From contig JAFGPS010000063.1 in assembly GCA_016936075.1 (NCBI GenBank), positions 1 to 47,065 of the forward strand: a DNA stretch of 47,065 nucleotides, given 5' to 3'. The position numbers were made by a program, and so were the translations under genes. Below the pieces are notes generated by a model. It saw nothing but the letters and a program-made list of their open reading frames with translations. It was not told the DNA's origin and did not search any database. This document shows, one piece after another, positions 1-8,198 of this stretch. How positions within the stretch are numbered: the first letter of the stretch is position 1; each line of letters begins with the position of its first letter. The stretch is from Sedimentisphaerales bacterium (GTDB lineage: Bacteria > Planctomycetota > Phycisphaerae > Sedimentisphaerales > Anaerobacaceae).

Positions 1-23
1 AAGAATCATTTTGGGGAAAACCG

Positions 24-614
24 ATGAAAAAGAAAGACACAGAAAAAAAAGAAAATTCTCAGGAAGATTCAAAAGAACTTCATGAAACTATAGAAGCACT
101 ACAAAAAGAAAAAGATGAAGTTTTTGAAAAATTGCAGCGTATTAGTGCAGATTACGCAAATTTTCAAAAACGTGTACCAAGACAGATTTCTGATTCGATA
201 AACTATGAAAAAGAGAGAATTATAAAATCACTTCTCCCCGTTCTGGACAATTTTGAACATACAATCCTCAACACCAAAAATTCAGAAAATGTCGATATTC
301 TTGCAAAAGGTGTACAAATAATTTACGACCAGATGCTTGATATTCTTAAATCACATGGTGTAGAACAGTTAATAACATCGGACCAGAAATTTGACCCTTC
401 GAAGCATGAGGCAATGATATTGAAAAATGATCCTGACAAGGAAGACAATATCGTCCTGGAAGAATACCAAAAAGGATACAAACTCAACGAAAGAGTTATT
501 CGTCCAAGCAAAGTTGTAGTTAATAAATTACCGGTTGAACAGGCAGCAGAGCAGGAAGAAATCGAACAAGACAATATTGAAGAAGAACCTGATACAACCG
601 ATACGGAGCAGTAA
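24..614 (+). CDS. grpE: GrpE nucleotide exchange factor
   Basis: Cytoplasmic co-chaperone that releases ADP from DnaK. The 196-residue product has a highly charged, Lys/Glu-rich N-terminus, a long coiled-coil dimerisation helix (about residues 15-60) containing SADYANFQKR, and the C-terminal beta domain with the family signature: HGVEQL, then FDPSKHEAM, then RVIRPSKVVVNK (about residues 112-170). The acidic tail after residue 175 is typical of variable GrpE ends. The ATG is preceded by GGGGAAAA at a normal distance. The FmdB-type gene follows after 6 bp, so the two are probably one transcript; grpE usually sits with hrcA or dnaK/dnaJ, which would lie outside the window to the left. Confidence 0.96.
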   Translation: MKKKDTEKKENSQEDSKELHETIEALQKEKDEVFEKLQRISADYANFQKRVPRQISDSINYEKERIIKSLLPVLDNFEHTILNTKNSENVDILAKGVQIIYDQMLDILKSHGVEQLITSDQKFDPSKHEAMILKNDPDKEDNIVLEEYQKGYKLNERVIRPSKVVVNKLPVEQAAEQEEIEQDNIEEEPDTTDTEQ

Positions 615-620
615 TATAAA

Positions 621-956
621 ATGCCTACTTATGAATATAAATGCGAAAATTGCGAACATCTTTTCGAGCATTTTCAATCAATGACATCCAAACCATTACG
701 TAAATGTCCAGAATGCGGCAAAAACAAACTCATTCGCCTTATAGGTTCCGGTGCAGGTATAATATTCAAAGGTACAGGATTCTATCAGACAGATTACAGA
801 AGTGACAGTTATAAAAAATCGGCAGAAAGCGACAAAAAACCTTCGAGTACAACAACCGAAAAAAAGGATTCAACAACAAAAGAGCCAAAAAAAGAATCTA
901 AAACAGCCGAAAAAAAATCTACTCCTAAATCTAACAAAAAAGCTGAATCCAAATAA
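621..956 (+). CDS. FmdB-family zinc ribbon protein
   Basis: Small protein (111 residues) starting MPTYEYKCENC, the hallmark of the FmdB / CxxC-CxxC putative regulatory protein family. Two CxxC knuckles (CENC near residue 8 and CPEC near residue 30) form a zinc ribbon, followed by the conserved segment GSGAGIIFKGTGFYQTDYR. The last 45 residues are a low-complexity Lys/Ser/Thr/Glu tail, common in this family. It sits 6 bp after grpE and probably shares its transcript. The biochemical role of the family is not established; regulation of amidase or formamidase genes has been suggested for some members. Confidence 0.9.
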   Translation: MPTYEYKCENCEHLFEHFQSMTSKPLRKCPECGKNKLIRLIGSGAGIIFKGTGFYQTDYRSDSYKKSAESDKKPSSTTTEKKDSTTKEPKKESKTAEKKSTPKSNKKAESK

Positions 957-971
957 ATATATCGTAATCAC

Positions 972-2543
972 TTAATGTGAAAGTTGTCCCACGACAGTTT
1001 TTCGCATTAATTTTTCATTTGCATCTGTACCGGTAAATAATTTAAATTGTACCATTGCCTGGTTTACGAACATTGACACGCCATCAATTCGTTTGGCTTT
1101 CTTTGCTTTTGCATCTTTCAATAATTGAGTTTCCGCGGGATTATAAACCGTATCGAATACAGCCATTGAACGTTTGAGGTATTCTTTCTCGACAGGACTT
1201 GAATCAACATTAGGATGCATCCCTATACTTGTACAATTGACAAGAAGCATTGCATCTAAATTTGCCAATTCATCTAAAGAAGCATATTCACAATTGAACT
1301 CCGCAGCAAGTTTTTGGGCCTTTTCCACTGTCCTGTTATAAACTGTTATTTTTGCACCAGCGTCACTGAGTCCCGCGACTATAGCTCTCGAAACACCTCC
1401 TGCGCCGACAATAGCGACAGGAAGGTCATTAAAATCTGTTTTTGTGAACTGTAACTTATTCGAAATAGCTTCCATTGCACCGGTATAATCTGTGTTATAC
1501 GCTTTGACTTTGCTATCCATACTTATAATAAGGGTATTAACGGCCCCGATTTTATTAACTAAAGGATCAATGAATCCCTGATGTTCTTTTGCATAATCAA
1601 GAGCGTTATGCTTATGAGGTATAGTGACACTGAAACCATGAAAGTTCATCCATTTTCGTAATACGATAGCATTAATAAAAATATCGAACTGCTGCTTCTG
1701 CCCCTCGACAAGCAATGGCAGATACAATCTATTCATACCCATATCAGCAAAGCACGCATTATGAATCGCAGGACTCATCGAATGTGCAACCGGATTTGCT
1801 ATGACACCAAAAAGTTCAGTATCAGGTTTTATAGAATCGTAACGGTATAAGTTTTTCATTTCATCGATATGTATTTGGCCGGGTGCGGTTGCCTGCTCCT
1901 GCTCGGTACAGACGAAAGTAACAAAGCTTCCAAATTTCTTTGCAAGTATTCTACTGATAATACCTGCTTTACCCATGCAAAAAACGATTCGCTCGCCGCT
2001 TGTCTTGTGCAGCAAATCAAATGCATCAAAACAGTCATTAATATGATTCGCGGTATAGATAAGTTTCGGTATTGTACCGGGACATATCGTTGAAATTGAG
2101 CGAAACAGTTTACTTATATCAGGAAATCTTGTCTGGAAATTATGTGCAGATAAAATCAGTCTGGCTCTCGAATTTTTTGAAATCGCAAGCCTGATTTTCT
2201 CCTGCCGGTCGGTTGCAAGAAAATTGTCATACTCGAAATCAATATAGTTTGCACCAGCACCAAGAGCCGTAGTAAGCACTTCAACTCTCAGTTTGATTGG
2301 ATAATCAATCGCACCGCCCTGCCTTATATCGCGGCAGGTCACAATAATAGGCAACTTTTTCTTACTCGTATTTTTATAGTCGCTAATCAATTTCTGCGCT
2401 AATTCGACATTTAGACCTTCAAGGTAATCCATGCGAAATTCGAGCATCTCAGCACCGGCAGATTCAGCTTGTTTTATCTGCTCCTGTGCCTGATCCAAAT
2501 CCTTAGCCGATATGGGTACAGTTAAATAAGTCATAATTAACAT
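972..2543 (-). CDS. aroDE: Bifunctional 3-dehydroquinate dehydratase (type I) / shikimate dehydrogenase
   Basis: Two consecutive enzymes of the shikimate pathway in one 523-residue chain. Residues 1-230 are a type I dehydroquinase TIM barrel: EFRMDYLEG, IVTCR, IDFEYDN, ILSAHNFQTRFP and the Schiff-base lysine segment PKLIYTANHIND. Residues 240-523 are AroE: FGVIANPVAHSMSPAIHN (shikimate pocket), FSVTIPHK (catalytic Lys), NTLI, NTDYTGA (catalytic Asp), the dinucleotide loop VGAGGVSRAI and the NADP-binding NRTVEKAQ. The fusion is known from plants, chlamydiae and planctomycetes. The frame opens ATG-TTA-ATT-ATG, so the start could be the fourth codon. It is convergent with the FmdB-type gene (15 bp between stops) and divergent from the peptidase gene. 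Confidence 0.95.
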   Translation of the reverse strand: MLIMTYLTVPISAKDLDQAQEQIKQAESAGAEMLEFRMDYLEGLNVELAQKLISDYKNTSKKKLPIIVTCRDIRQGGAIDYPIKLRVEVLTTALGAGANYIDFEYDNFLATDRQEKIRLAISKNSRARLILSAHNFQTRFPDISKLFRSISTICPGTIPKLIYTANHINDCFDAFDLLHKTSGERIVFCMGKAGIISRILAKKFGSFVTFVCTEQEQATAPGQIHIDEMKNLYRYDSIKPDTELFGVIANPVAHSMSPAIHNACFADMGMNRLYLPLLVEGQKQQFDIFINAIVLRKWMNFHGFSVTIPHKHNALDYAKEHQGFIDPLVNKIGAVNTLIISMDSKVKAYNTDYTGAMEAISNKLQFTKTDFNDLPVAIVGAGGVSRAIVAGLSDAGAKITVYNRTVEKAQKLAAEFNCEYASLDELANLDAMLLVNCTSIGMHPNVDSSPVEKEYLKRSMAVFDTVYNPAETQLLKDAKAKKAKRIDGVSMFVNQAMVQFKLFTGTDANEKLMRKTVVGQLSH

Positions 2544-2600
2544 ATAACAACCAGAGGCATTAAAATCAAGCGCAAAAACCTCGCATGTGTTTGATTTATA

Positions 2601-2629
2601 TTGACTTTTAAACCTAAAAACAGTATAAT
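2601..2629 (+). promoter_or_regulatory. Sigma-70 type promoter for the C10 peptidase gene
   Basis: TTGACT at 2601-2606, a 17-bp spacer and a consensus TATAAT at 2624-2629. Transcription would begin near 2636, giving a leader of about 60 nt before the Shine-Dalgarno sequence at 2686-2693. Its near-consensus quality argues that the downstream gene is expressed despite its odd start codon. Confidence 0.7.
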
Positions 2630-2696
2630 CGCTTTTGTATTGGGGATTATATTTACATCACTTTACTAATGTTTTTATGGGACACGAGGAGGTAAG

Positions 2697-4409
2697 ATAA
2701 AACACAAGATAAGGATAATTCTGTTATGTTTCGTACTACTACAGCTAAAGGGCACTTCCCTATCCGCAAAAAATATAACTTCAGAGGAGGCTGAATTAGC
2801 CGCGAAAGGATGGCTTGCAAGCAATAGGGAAAGTCTTTATATAGACTCAAATCGCAAGGTTGAGGAAATCGAGTCTTTTGCTGATGAAACAGGTAATACT
2901 CTATACTACATCGCAAGTTTACAACCTTCTGGCTATCTGATTATTTCGGCTGATGATTTGGTCGAGCCGATTATTGGTTTTTCAAACGAAGGAAGATATG
3001 ACACCTTGAACAACAATCCTCTTGTGACTTTAGTCACGCAGGATATCCCGAACAGAAATTATTCAGCGAAATTTACAGAAGATTATCAATTACTCAGTAT
3101 CGATTCGCAAACTACAGAAACTCAAAATAAATGGAACCACCTGATTACACAAGGCCATATAGAAGAAACCGGATTTGAGCTAATGGGGCTTTCTACTTCT
3201 TCAGTAGCGGATATACGCGTTGATCCCATGATAAAAAGTAAATGGTCGCAAATAAACAGTTGCTGGAGCAATCCCGTTCCATGCTATAATTATTTTAGTC
3301 CAAAACAATACCCATCCGGCTGTGTCGCGACCGCTATGGCACAACTAATGCGTTACCACAAGTACCCTATTGAGAGTATAGATAACAACACATACAGAAT
3401 TATAGTCGATGGACACCTTTGGCCCGTTAATCCAGTAAGAGGAAGTCTTATCGACTATGCTTACGACTGGGATATCATGCCGCTCGATCCGAATTGCACA
3501 ACAACACAGGCACAGCGACGAGAAATCGGAGCACTTTGCTACGATGCAGGTATTTCTATTGGTACAAACTATTATTCAGAAATCTCAGTCGCTGATGTCT
3601 ATAACGTTAAAGACGCATTAAAAAATGTTTTCAAATATGGCCAGGCAATCTCCGGCTACAATGATTCCAAAAACATCGGCCATGGCCTAATCAATATGAT
3701 TAATCCCAACCTTGACGCGGGCGATCCAGTTATACTTACCATTCATAGAGAAAATGGCGGCCATGCGGTCCTCTGCGATGGATATGGCTATTATTCCGAT
3801 ACAATGTATCACCATCTGAATATGGGCTGGGCCGGAATAAGTGACGCATGGTATAACCTGCCAGATGTAAACGCGATTGACTGCACTTATACTTCAATTA
3901 TGATGTGCATATACAATATTCATATAACTGATGAAGGCGATGGCGAAGTAATCAGCGGCCGCGTTTTAGACCATAATGGAAAACCTATCGCAGATGCGAA
4001 CGTCTATGCAGAAACTTTGGACAAACAGACAATCATTTCGACAAGCACAAACGAAAAAGGAATTTACGCTTTCGATTGCCTGAACTCTGCTACGACCTAT
4101 TCAATTAGTGCATTCGCACCCGGTCTTATTTTCACAGACCAGGAAATAACTACAGGAACATCAAGTAATAATAAACCTGTTTCAGGAAATATATGGGCAG
4201 TAGATTTTACAGGAGACTACGCAGGAGATTTCGATGAAGATGGAGACATAGATTACGAAGACTTCGCAATTTTCGCTTTATCCTGGCAATCCACTCCCAA
4301 AGACAAAAACTGGACCCCCTCCTGCGACCTTAGCAATCCCCCAGACAATATTATAGACTCCCTCGACCTGAATATCTTTATCGATAGCTGGTTAGCATAC
4401 TCAAAATAA
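2697..4409 (+). CDS. Secreted C10-family (streptopain-like) cysteine peptidase with dockerin-like tail, apparent ATA start
   Basis: The reading frame is open from 2670, but there is no ATG, GTG or TTG before 2958, which lies inside the propeptide. The best start is ATA at 2697: it follows a perfect GAGGAGGT (2686-2693) and opens a signal peptide (KHKIRIILLCFVLLQL, then a small-residue cleavage region). From there the product is about 570 residues. Order: signal peptide, propeptide of the Spi type (SGYLIISADDLVEPIIGFS), the C10 catalytic domain with Cys209 in YPSGCVATAMAQL and His356 in NGGHAVLCDGYG, a carboxypeptidase-regulatory-like beta domain (GRVLDHNGKPIADANVYAE), and two dockerin-like Asp-rich motifs (DFDEDGDIDYEDF and a second near the end). 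It is probably exported by Sec and then by the nearby type II system, as a zymogen that self-processes. Family and frame are firm; the start codon is inference. Confidence 0.87.
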   Translation: MKHKIRIILLCFVLLQLKGTSLSAKNITSEEAELAAKGWLASNRESLYIDSNRKVEEIESFADETGNTLYYIASLQPSGYLIISADDLVEPIIGFSNEGRYDTLNNNPLVTLVTQDIPNRNYSAKFTEDYQLLSIDSQTTETQNKWNHLITQGHIEETGFELMGLSTSSVADIRVDPMIKSKWSQINSCWSNPVPCYNYFSPKQYPSGCVATAMAQLMRYHKYPIESIDNNTYRIIVDGHLWPVNPVRGSLIDYAYDWDIMPLDPNCTTTQAQRREIGALCYDAGISIGTNYYSEISVADVYNVKDALKNVFKYGQAISGYNDSKNIGHGLINMINPNLDAGDPVILTIHRENGGHAVLCDGYGYYSDTMYHHLNMGWAGISDAWYNLPDVNAIDCTYTSIMMCIYNIHITDEGDGEVISGRVLDHNGKPIADANVYAETLDKQTIISTSTNEKGIYAFDCLNSATTYSISAFAPGLIFTDQEITTGTSSNNKPVSGNIWAVDFTGDYAGDFDEDGDIDYEDFAIFALSWQSTPKDKNWTPSCDLSNPPDNIIDSLDLNIFIDSWLAYSK

Positions 4410-4438
4410 AACCATAGATTTCTTATATTTTTAAATGA

Positions 4439-4564
4439 TATACTCCCCAAGAGCGGCTGGAAGCAGTTGAATTAATGAGGCAAATTGTCTATGGCTATGA
4501 TCCATCTACCATAAGAATTCAAAAAGTTTTTGAAGTTATTCAACTAAAACCACACACTTCTTGA
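4439..4564 (+). pseudogene. Remnant of a short LRRQ/YG-type protein gene
   Basis: A 41-codon open stretch between stops encodes TPQERLEAVELMRQ, IVYGYDPSTIRIQKVFEV and a short tail. This resembles the C-terminal part of small bacterial proteins that read like ERLEAVEFLRQQYYGY...RLQRV, often encoded beside nucleotidyltransferase-like toxin genes. There is no start codon and no upstream half: a TGA precedes it immediately, 27 bp after the peptidase stop. I read it as the decayed 3' end of a lost gene. The family recognition is from memory and moderate. Confidence 0.5.
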
Positions 4565-4630
4565 TGTTTTTCATTTTCTATAAAAGATAAAATCAAATAC
4601 AATTCTTCAAATCATTATCAAAATGGTAAG

Positions 4631-4773
4631 CGTTCACAGAAAAACATTGTTTTGCTATTTTTATGCAAAACAAACGCACAATTGTCATTCCGCACTTGTT
4701 GCGGAATCCAGAAAATAAACGAATATGGATTCCCGCCTTCGCGAGAATGACAAAGTCATATTCTCTGTGAACG
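4631..4773. repeat. Nested palindromic intergenic repeat (MITE/REP-like)
   Basis: Three nested inverted repeats: outer CGTTCACAGA (4631-4640) with TCTGTGAACG (4764-4773); middle TTGTCATTC (4682-4690) with GAATGACAA (4745-4753); inner GGAATCCA (4703-4710) with TGGATTCC (4726-4733). The segment 4726-4759 recurs almost exactly at 46930-46963 and partly, inverted, at 42842-42861. It contains no coding frame. The rest of the 4410-4900 gap holds the gene remnant and AT-rich sequence with nothing else recognisable. Confidence 0.75.
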
Positions 4774-4900
4774 GTGACTTAAAATAAGAGTTTAGCAAAA
4801 TATTATTGATTTGTTTTGTCAAAACGTTTACAAATAGTAACTGATTCAAGGAGTGTGCTCCGGCTGATTTTTAACAACGTTTAAGGAAAAGAGTTAGATA

Positions 4901-5107
4901 ATGCCTTCAGGAAATGGAAGTTTATTAAATAAAGCACAATGCAAGAAATTCGCTCTTAGATGGGCCCAGGAATGCAGGATGGGATGGAAACCGGAAAGAG
5001 TGTCGAAACAATTCATCGATGATCTCGAAACAAAAGTTCGCCTGGCAATTCAATCGGCAATAAAACGTCACCCGACTGTAGGAAAAACGATAAAAGATTT
5101 GTCATAA
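4901..5107 (+). CDS. Conserved small basic protein, function unknown
   Basis: A 68-residue, Lys/Arg-rich soluble protein without signal peptide or membrane segment. The pattern WAQECRMGWKPERVSKQF, then DDLETKVRLAIQSAIKRH, then PTVGKTIKDLS reads like a structured small protein and I have the impression of similar short proteins in planctomycetes and relatives. The helix followed by a loop and T-I-x-D-L is also reminiscent of the second half of a histone fold, but the third helix is missing, so that idea is weak. AAGGA and GAG lie upstream of the ATG. It ends 17 bp from the convergent gspM gene. Confidence 0.6.
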   Translation: MPSGNGSLLNKAQCKKFALRWAQECRMGWKPERVSKQFIDDLETKVRLAIQSAIKRHPTVGKTIKDLS

Positions 5108-5124
5108 ATTTACTAAGTTTGGTA

Positions 5125-5649
5125 TTAGTCAATATAAGAAACACTAACCAACTGGATAACTATATCGAGCAAAGCTGGATTCTGTAAGCCGCGTTTAATT
5201 TCCATGGATTTAATACCGATTAACAGGTCAGAGGCTTCAACTTTCTGGACAAATTGAATAGTCTGGCTTAATGTAACCTGATTATATTTAACTTCAACGT
5301 TTGTTTTTTCATACTCTTCGCTGATAGCCATTGTAGATGGTGTCATATTTGCAAGATTCTTATTCAAGCCGCAATCTTTCTGTATTTGTTCGATAGCAGA
5401 AAGAATTTTCTTATCTTTCTGCTGGTTTTCTATCTTCGTGCGAATTTTCTCAAGCTCCTGCTTTAGAGAATTATATTCTTCGCTTTTCGATTGCAATTCG
5501 GAAAGGATTATTTTCTTCTGTGAGACAACGCGTTTCAAATTAGTTTTGTGATTGATTGCAGGTCGCAGAAATACCTGTATTGCTATAAGCAATGCAATGC
5601 AGCCAAAGGCTATAATAATAACGTGTTTTTCTCTTGGTCTTAAGCTCAT
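5125..5649 (-). CDS. gspM: Type II secretion system protein M (GspM/PilO-like)
   Basis: Inner-membrane platform component that pairs with GspL. The 174-residue product has a short cytoplasmic N-terminus, one membrane helix (VIIIAFGCIALLIAIQVFL, residues 9-29), a periplasmic coiled coil (about 35-90, rich in Lys/Glu/Gln) and a small alpha/beta ferredoxin-like domain to the end. Sequence alone would allow PilO or GspM; its place as last gene of the gspC-to-gspM cluster, 9 bp after the L gene, decides the assignment. Confidence 0.85.
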   Translation of the reverse strand: MSLRPREKHVIIIAFGCIALLIAIQVFLRPAINHKTNLKRVVSQKKIILSELQSKSEEYNSLKQELEKIRTKIENQQKDKKILSAIEQIQKDCGLNKNLANMTPSTMAISEEYEKTNVEVKYNQVTLSQTIQFVQKVEASDLLIGIKSMEIKRGLQNPALLDIVIQLVSVSYID

Positions 5650-5658
5650 TTCAATTTA

Positions 5659-7119
5659 TCAATTGTCCATATCAAATTTAATCAACAGGCTAAAAGGCAC
5701 ATTACTACTTTTCGGGTTCAAATCAACGTTTTGTATTTCAACCGAATCAAAGTCTTTTGTTTCCTGCAGCATTTCTACAATATTATCAAGCGTCTCAAAA
5801 TCAGCGGCTATTCCGCTAAACAGAACTGATCCTGGAGTCATTGAAATACCAGTAACACCAATATGCAAATCCGGCGTAATTGTTTGACTGATATTATTCA
5901 GTATTTTGATAGCCGGGACCCGACTCACTGTTTCAGAAGCAATTACATTATATTCCTTCTCGAGTTGGATATACTTGTCATTCATTTGAGCAAGCTCGTT
6001 CACTATCTTTTTCTCTTCAGGTAGAGTCTTTACAAATACATCTCGTATCTGCTTTTCGAGGCTTTCATTTTCCTTTTCCAATCCTTTAAGCTGACTGAAG
6101 AAATTCACAAGCAATAATGCCGCAAATGCAACTGCAAGAACCGCAAAGCTTAGAACATTTCTTTTAGTTTCATTTACCTGAACAGCTTCAGCTTTATCTG
6201 CGGCGAGGAAATTAAATACATTTTTGGATTGTTCCAAACCTATCAATGCCAATCCAATGGCAATAACAAGTTTATTATTTTTCTTTTGTTCAGATTTGTC
6301 AATTATCTTTATAAAAGGATCAGATATAACAATCTCGGAGTTTATCTCTTTTGGTAATTTCTTTTTTATATTCAGTACAAGATTATGATTGCCACTGAGA
6401 AAGATTTTTGACGGCAGTGGATTCTTCGTATCAGAAACAGCCTTCAGAGTCAATGTAATCTCTTGTTCTAATAAAGATACCATTTCGTCTGTTTTGATAT
6501 TATCAATATATCTTACAGAAATAAGAGAATCTTTTTGATACACTCCAAGAATCGCCCTGGAACTATCAACATGCATGATAATTGAACTATCTTCAGTAGC
6601 AAGATCATGGTTCAGTTTTGCAGCATCATAAAGAGCTGAGATTTCAGAAGTCACCAATGAACAGCTTAATCCTGTTTCATTGATAATTTGAGTCCAGTTC
6701 TGAAGCTCCGAACGTTTTACCGCGCCGACAAGAAGTTCCTTTTGACTTTCATTTATATTTCGGCTGCTGCATATATTGGTAACAAGGTCGTCAAAAGAAA
6801 TAGGAAAATCATCTTCCAGTTCGTATTTAATCAGCCGCTCTATATCTTTGTCAGATGAAAATTCTGTTTTGAAATTATGAAAAAATACTCTGCCGTATGG
6901 CATTGATATTATGACAGGTGCTTTGAAATCGAAATTTTCATTGGTGATTGTATTTTTGATAATAGCATGAACTTGTTCGGTATTAACATGATTCGAAGAG
7001 TCGCTATCAGACATTCGATGAACATGACTTTTTTCAAGGTAATACCTTCCCCGTTTACAGCATAGCTGAGCAAGGCTTATATAGTATTTGTTAATATCAA
7101 TACCAATCGTTCGTTTCAC
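5659..7119 (-). CDS. gspL: Type II secretion system protein L, PilM-PilN-like
   Basis: A 486-residue bitopic protein. Residues 1-300 form an actin-like PilM/GspL cytoplasmic domain beginning RTIGIDINKYYISLAQL, where the GIDI loop corresponds to the phosphate-1 region. A membrane helix follows (VLSFAVLAVAFAALLLVNFF, about 325-345), then a coiled coil and a PilN-like periplasmic domain. It should recruit the GspE ATPase to the membrane and bind GspM. The layout matches GspL and also a PilM-PilN fusion; the operon position between gspK and gspM supports GspL. Confidence 0.85.
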   Translation of the reverse strand: MKRTIGIDINKYYISLAQLCCKRGRYYLEKSHVHRMSDSDSSNHVNTEQVHAIIKNTITNENFDFKAPVIISMPYGRVFFHNFKTEFSSDKDIERLIKYELEDDFPISFDDLVTNICSSRNINESQKELLVGAVKRSELQNWTQIINETGLSCSLVTSEISALYDAAKLNHDLATEDSSIIMHVDSSRAILGVYQKDSLISVRYIDNIKTDEMVSLLEQEITLTLKAVSDTKNPLPSKIFLSGNHNLVLNIKKKLPKEINSEIVISDPFIKIIDKSEQKKNNKLVIAIGLALIGLEQSKNVFNFLAADKAEAVQVNETKRNVLSFAVLAVAFAALLLVNFFSQLKGLEKENESLEKQIRDVFVKTLPEEKKIVNELAQMNDKYIQLEKEYNVIASETVSRVPAIKILNNISQTITPDLHIGVTGISMTPGSVLFSGIAADFETLDNIVEMLQETKDFDSVEIQNVDLNPKSSNVPFSLLIKFDMDN

Positions 7120-7142
7120 TTTACATTACCTTTTATAAATCA

Positions 7143-8195
7143 TTACGATTCAAAACGCATCAAAACATCAACATTCGAAGTTGATGGATTTTTTCTTAGT
7201 ACAACTTTCACAACTCGTTCAAAATCTTCTACTACACCTTTAGCCGTAACTATGTAATACATATCATTCGTTTTCACTGTAATTACCGGAAATATCTCAT
7301 CATATACTTCAGATGTCATGCCCGGCACCAGTTTTAATTGTTCTATATTTAAATATCGTCTATTCTTTCGTTGTTCAACAATGTTTTGTGCCAGCGGCAG
7401 ACTCATATTTTCAGAAAGGCTCTGAATAACCATCGCCGAAGCTTCATTAATATTTATCTTTCCATCGCCATAAACAGTTAAATACTGACTTATTCCCGGT
7501 ATGGATTTTATGCCGGCATTTTCATCTCCAGAGCAGCCATAAAATATATCGTTTGTCATACCTTTAACAAGCAATAATTCACTCAAGACCTCAAATGAAT
7601 CGTTTTTACAATGATACGGTTCATTCAATTTCTGGTAATAACTATTCTCTGCACCGGAACTTTGCCCTCTGACAAAAGATAACATAGTGACATCATCATC
7701 TGAATCAACCCAGTCGATTATCGCCGGAACAATACCGTAGCTTATCGAAGTATCTCTGCCGGATTGCTTATTAATATTATCTATCAGTCTCAAAAACTGC
7801 TCTACCCCGCTTTGATTTAACTTGCCGTCAGGAGTGTAAAGAGCGTTAATATTAATCTTGCCGCTTTCCTGTGCGATTGAAATTTTACACGAACCATCTT
7901 CAATTGATATTTCCTGCGAACCTGAAAAATATGATCTTGTATTTTCGTTAGTAAGAATATTGTCATTTTCTCTTAAAGCCGCGATTGCAATTGCTATTCC
8001 AGCGTCGGCATTGTTAAGTGCCTGGGCAGAACGATTGAAATTATCCGCAAGATGGAGCTTTATCCTTGATTCGTAATGAAACTCAATGATAAAAGCCGCC
8101 AGCAACGCGATAGTCAGCAAGACCGCAATCAATGCAAATCCCTGCTCGCTTTTTCTTTTTATATTCAGTTTTATTGGATTTTCAACCATAATCAT
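7143..8195 (-). CDS. gspK: Type II secretion minor pseudopilin GspK
   Basis: The 350-residue product starts with a class III-like leader ending in SEQGFALIAVLLTIALLAAFIIEF: the G-F processing site and hydrophobic helix are present, but the Glu at +5 is replaced by Ala, as expected for K-type pseudopilins. The long periplasmic part contains helix-hairpin-helix-like segments (GKININEASAMVIQSL; RYLNIEQLKLVPGM), typical of GspK. It caps the pseudopilus tip with GspI and GspJ. ATG codons at codons 1 and 3 are both possible starts. The gspJ stop lies 3 bp upstream. Confidence 0.92.
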   Translation of the reverse strand: MIMVENPIKLNIKRKSEQGFALIAVLLTIALLAAFIIEFHYESRIKLHLADNFNRSAQALNNADAGIAIAIAALRENDNILTNENTRSYFSGSQEISIEDGSCKISIAQESGKININALYTPDGKLNQSGVEQFLRLIDNINKQSGRDTSISYGIVPAIIDWVDSDDDVTMLSFVRGQSSGAENSYYQKLNEPYHCKNDSFEVLSELLLVKGMTNDIFYGCSGDENAGIKSIPGISQYLTVYGDGKININEASAMVIQSLSENMSLPLAQNIVEQRKNRRYLNIEQLKLVPGMTSEVYDEIFPVITVKTNDMYYIVTAKGVVEDFERVVKVVLRKNPSTSNVDVLMRFES

Positions 8196-8198
8196 ATA

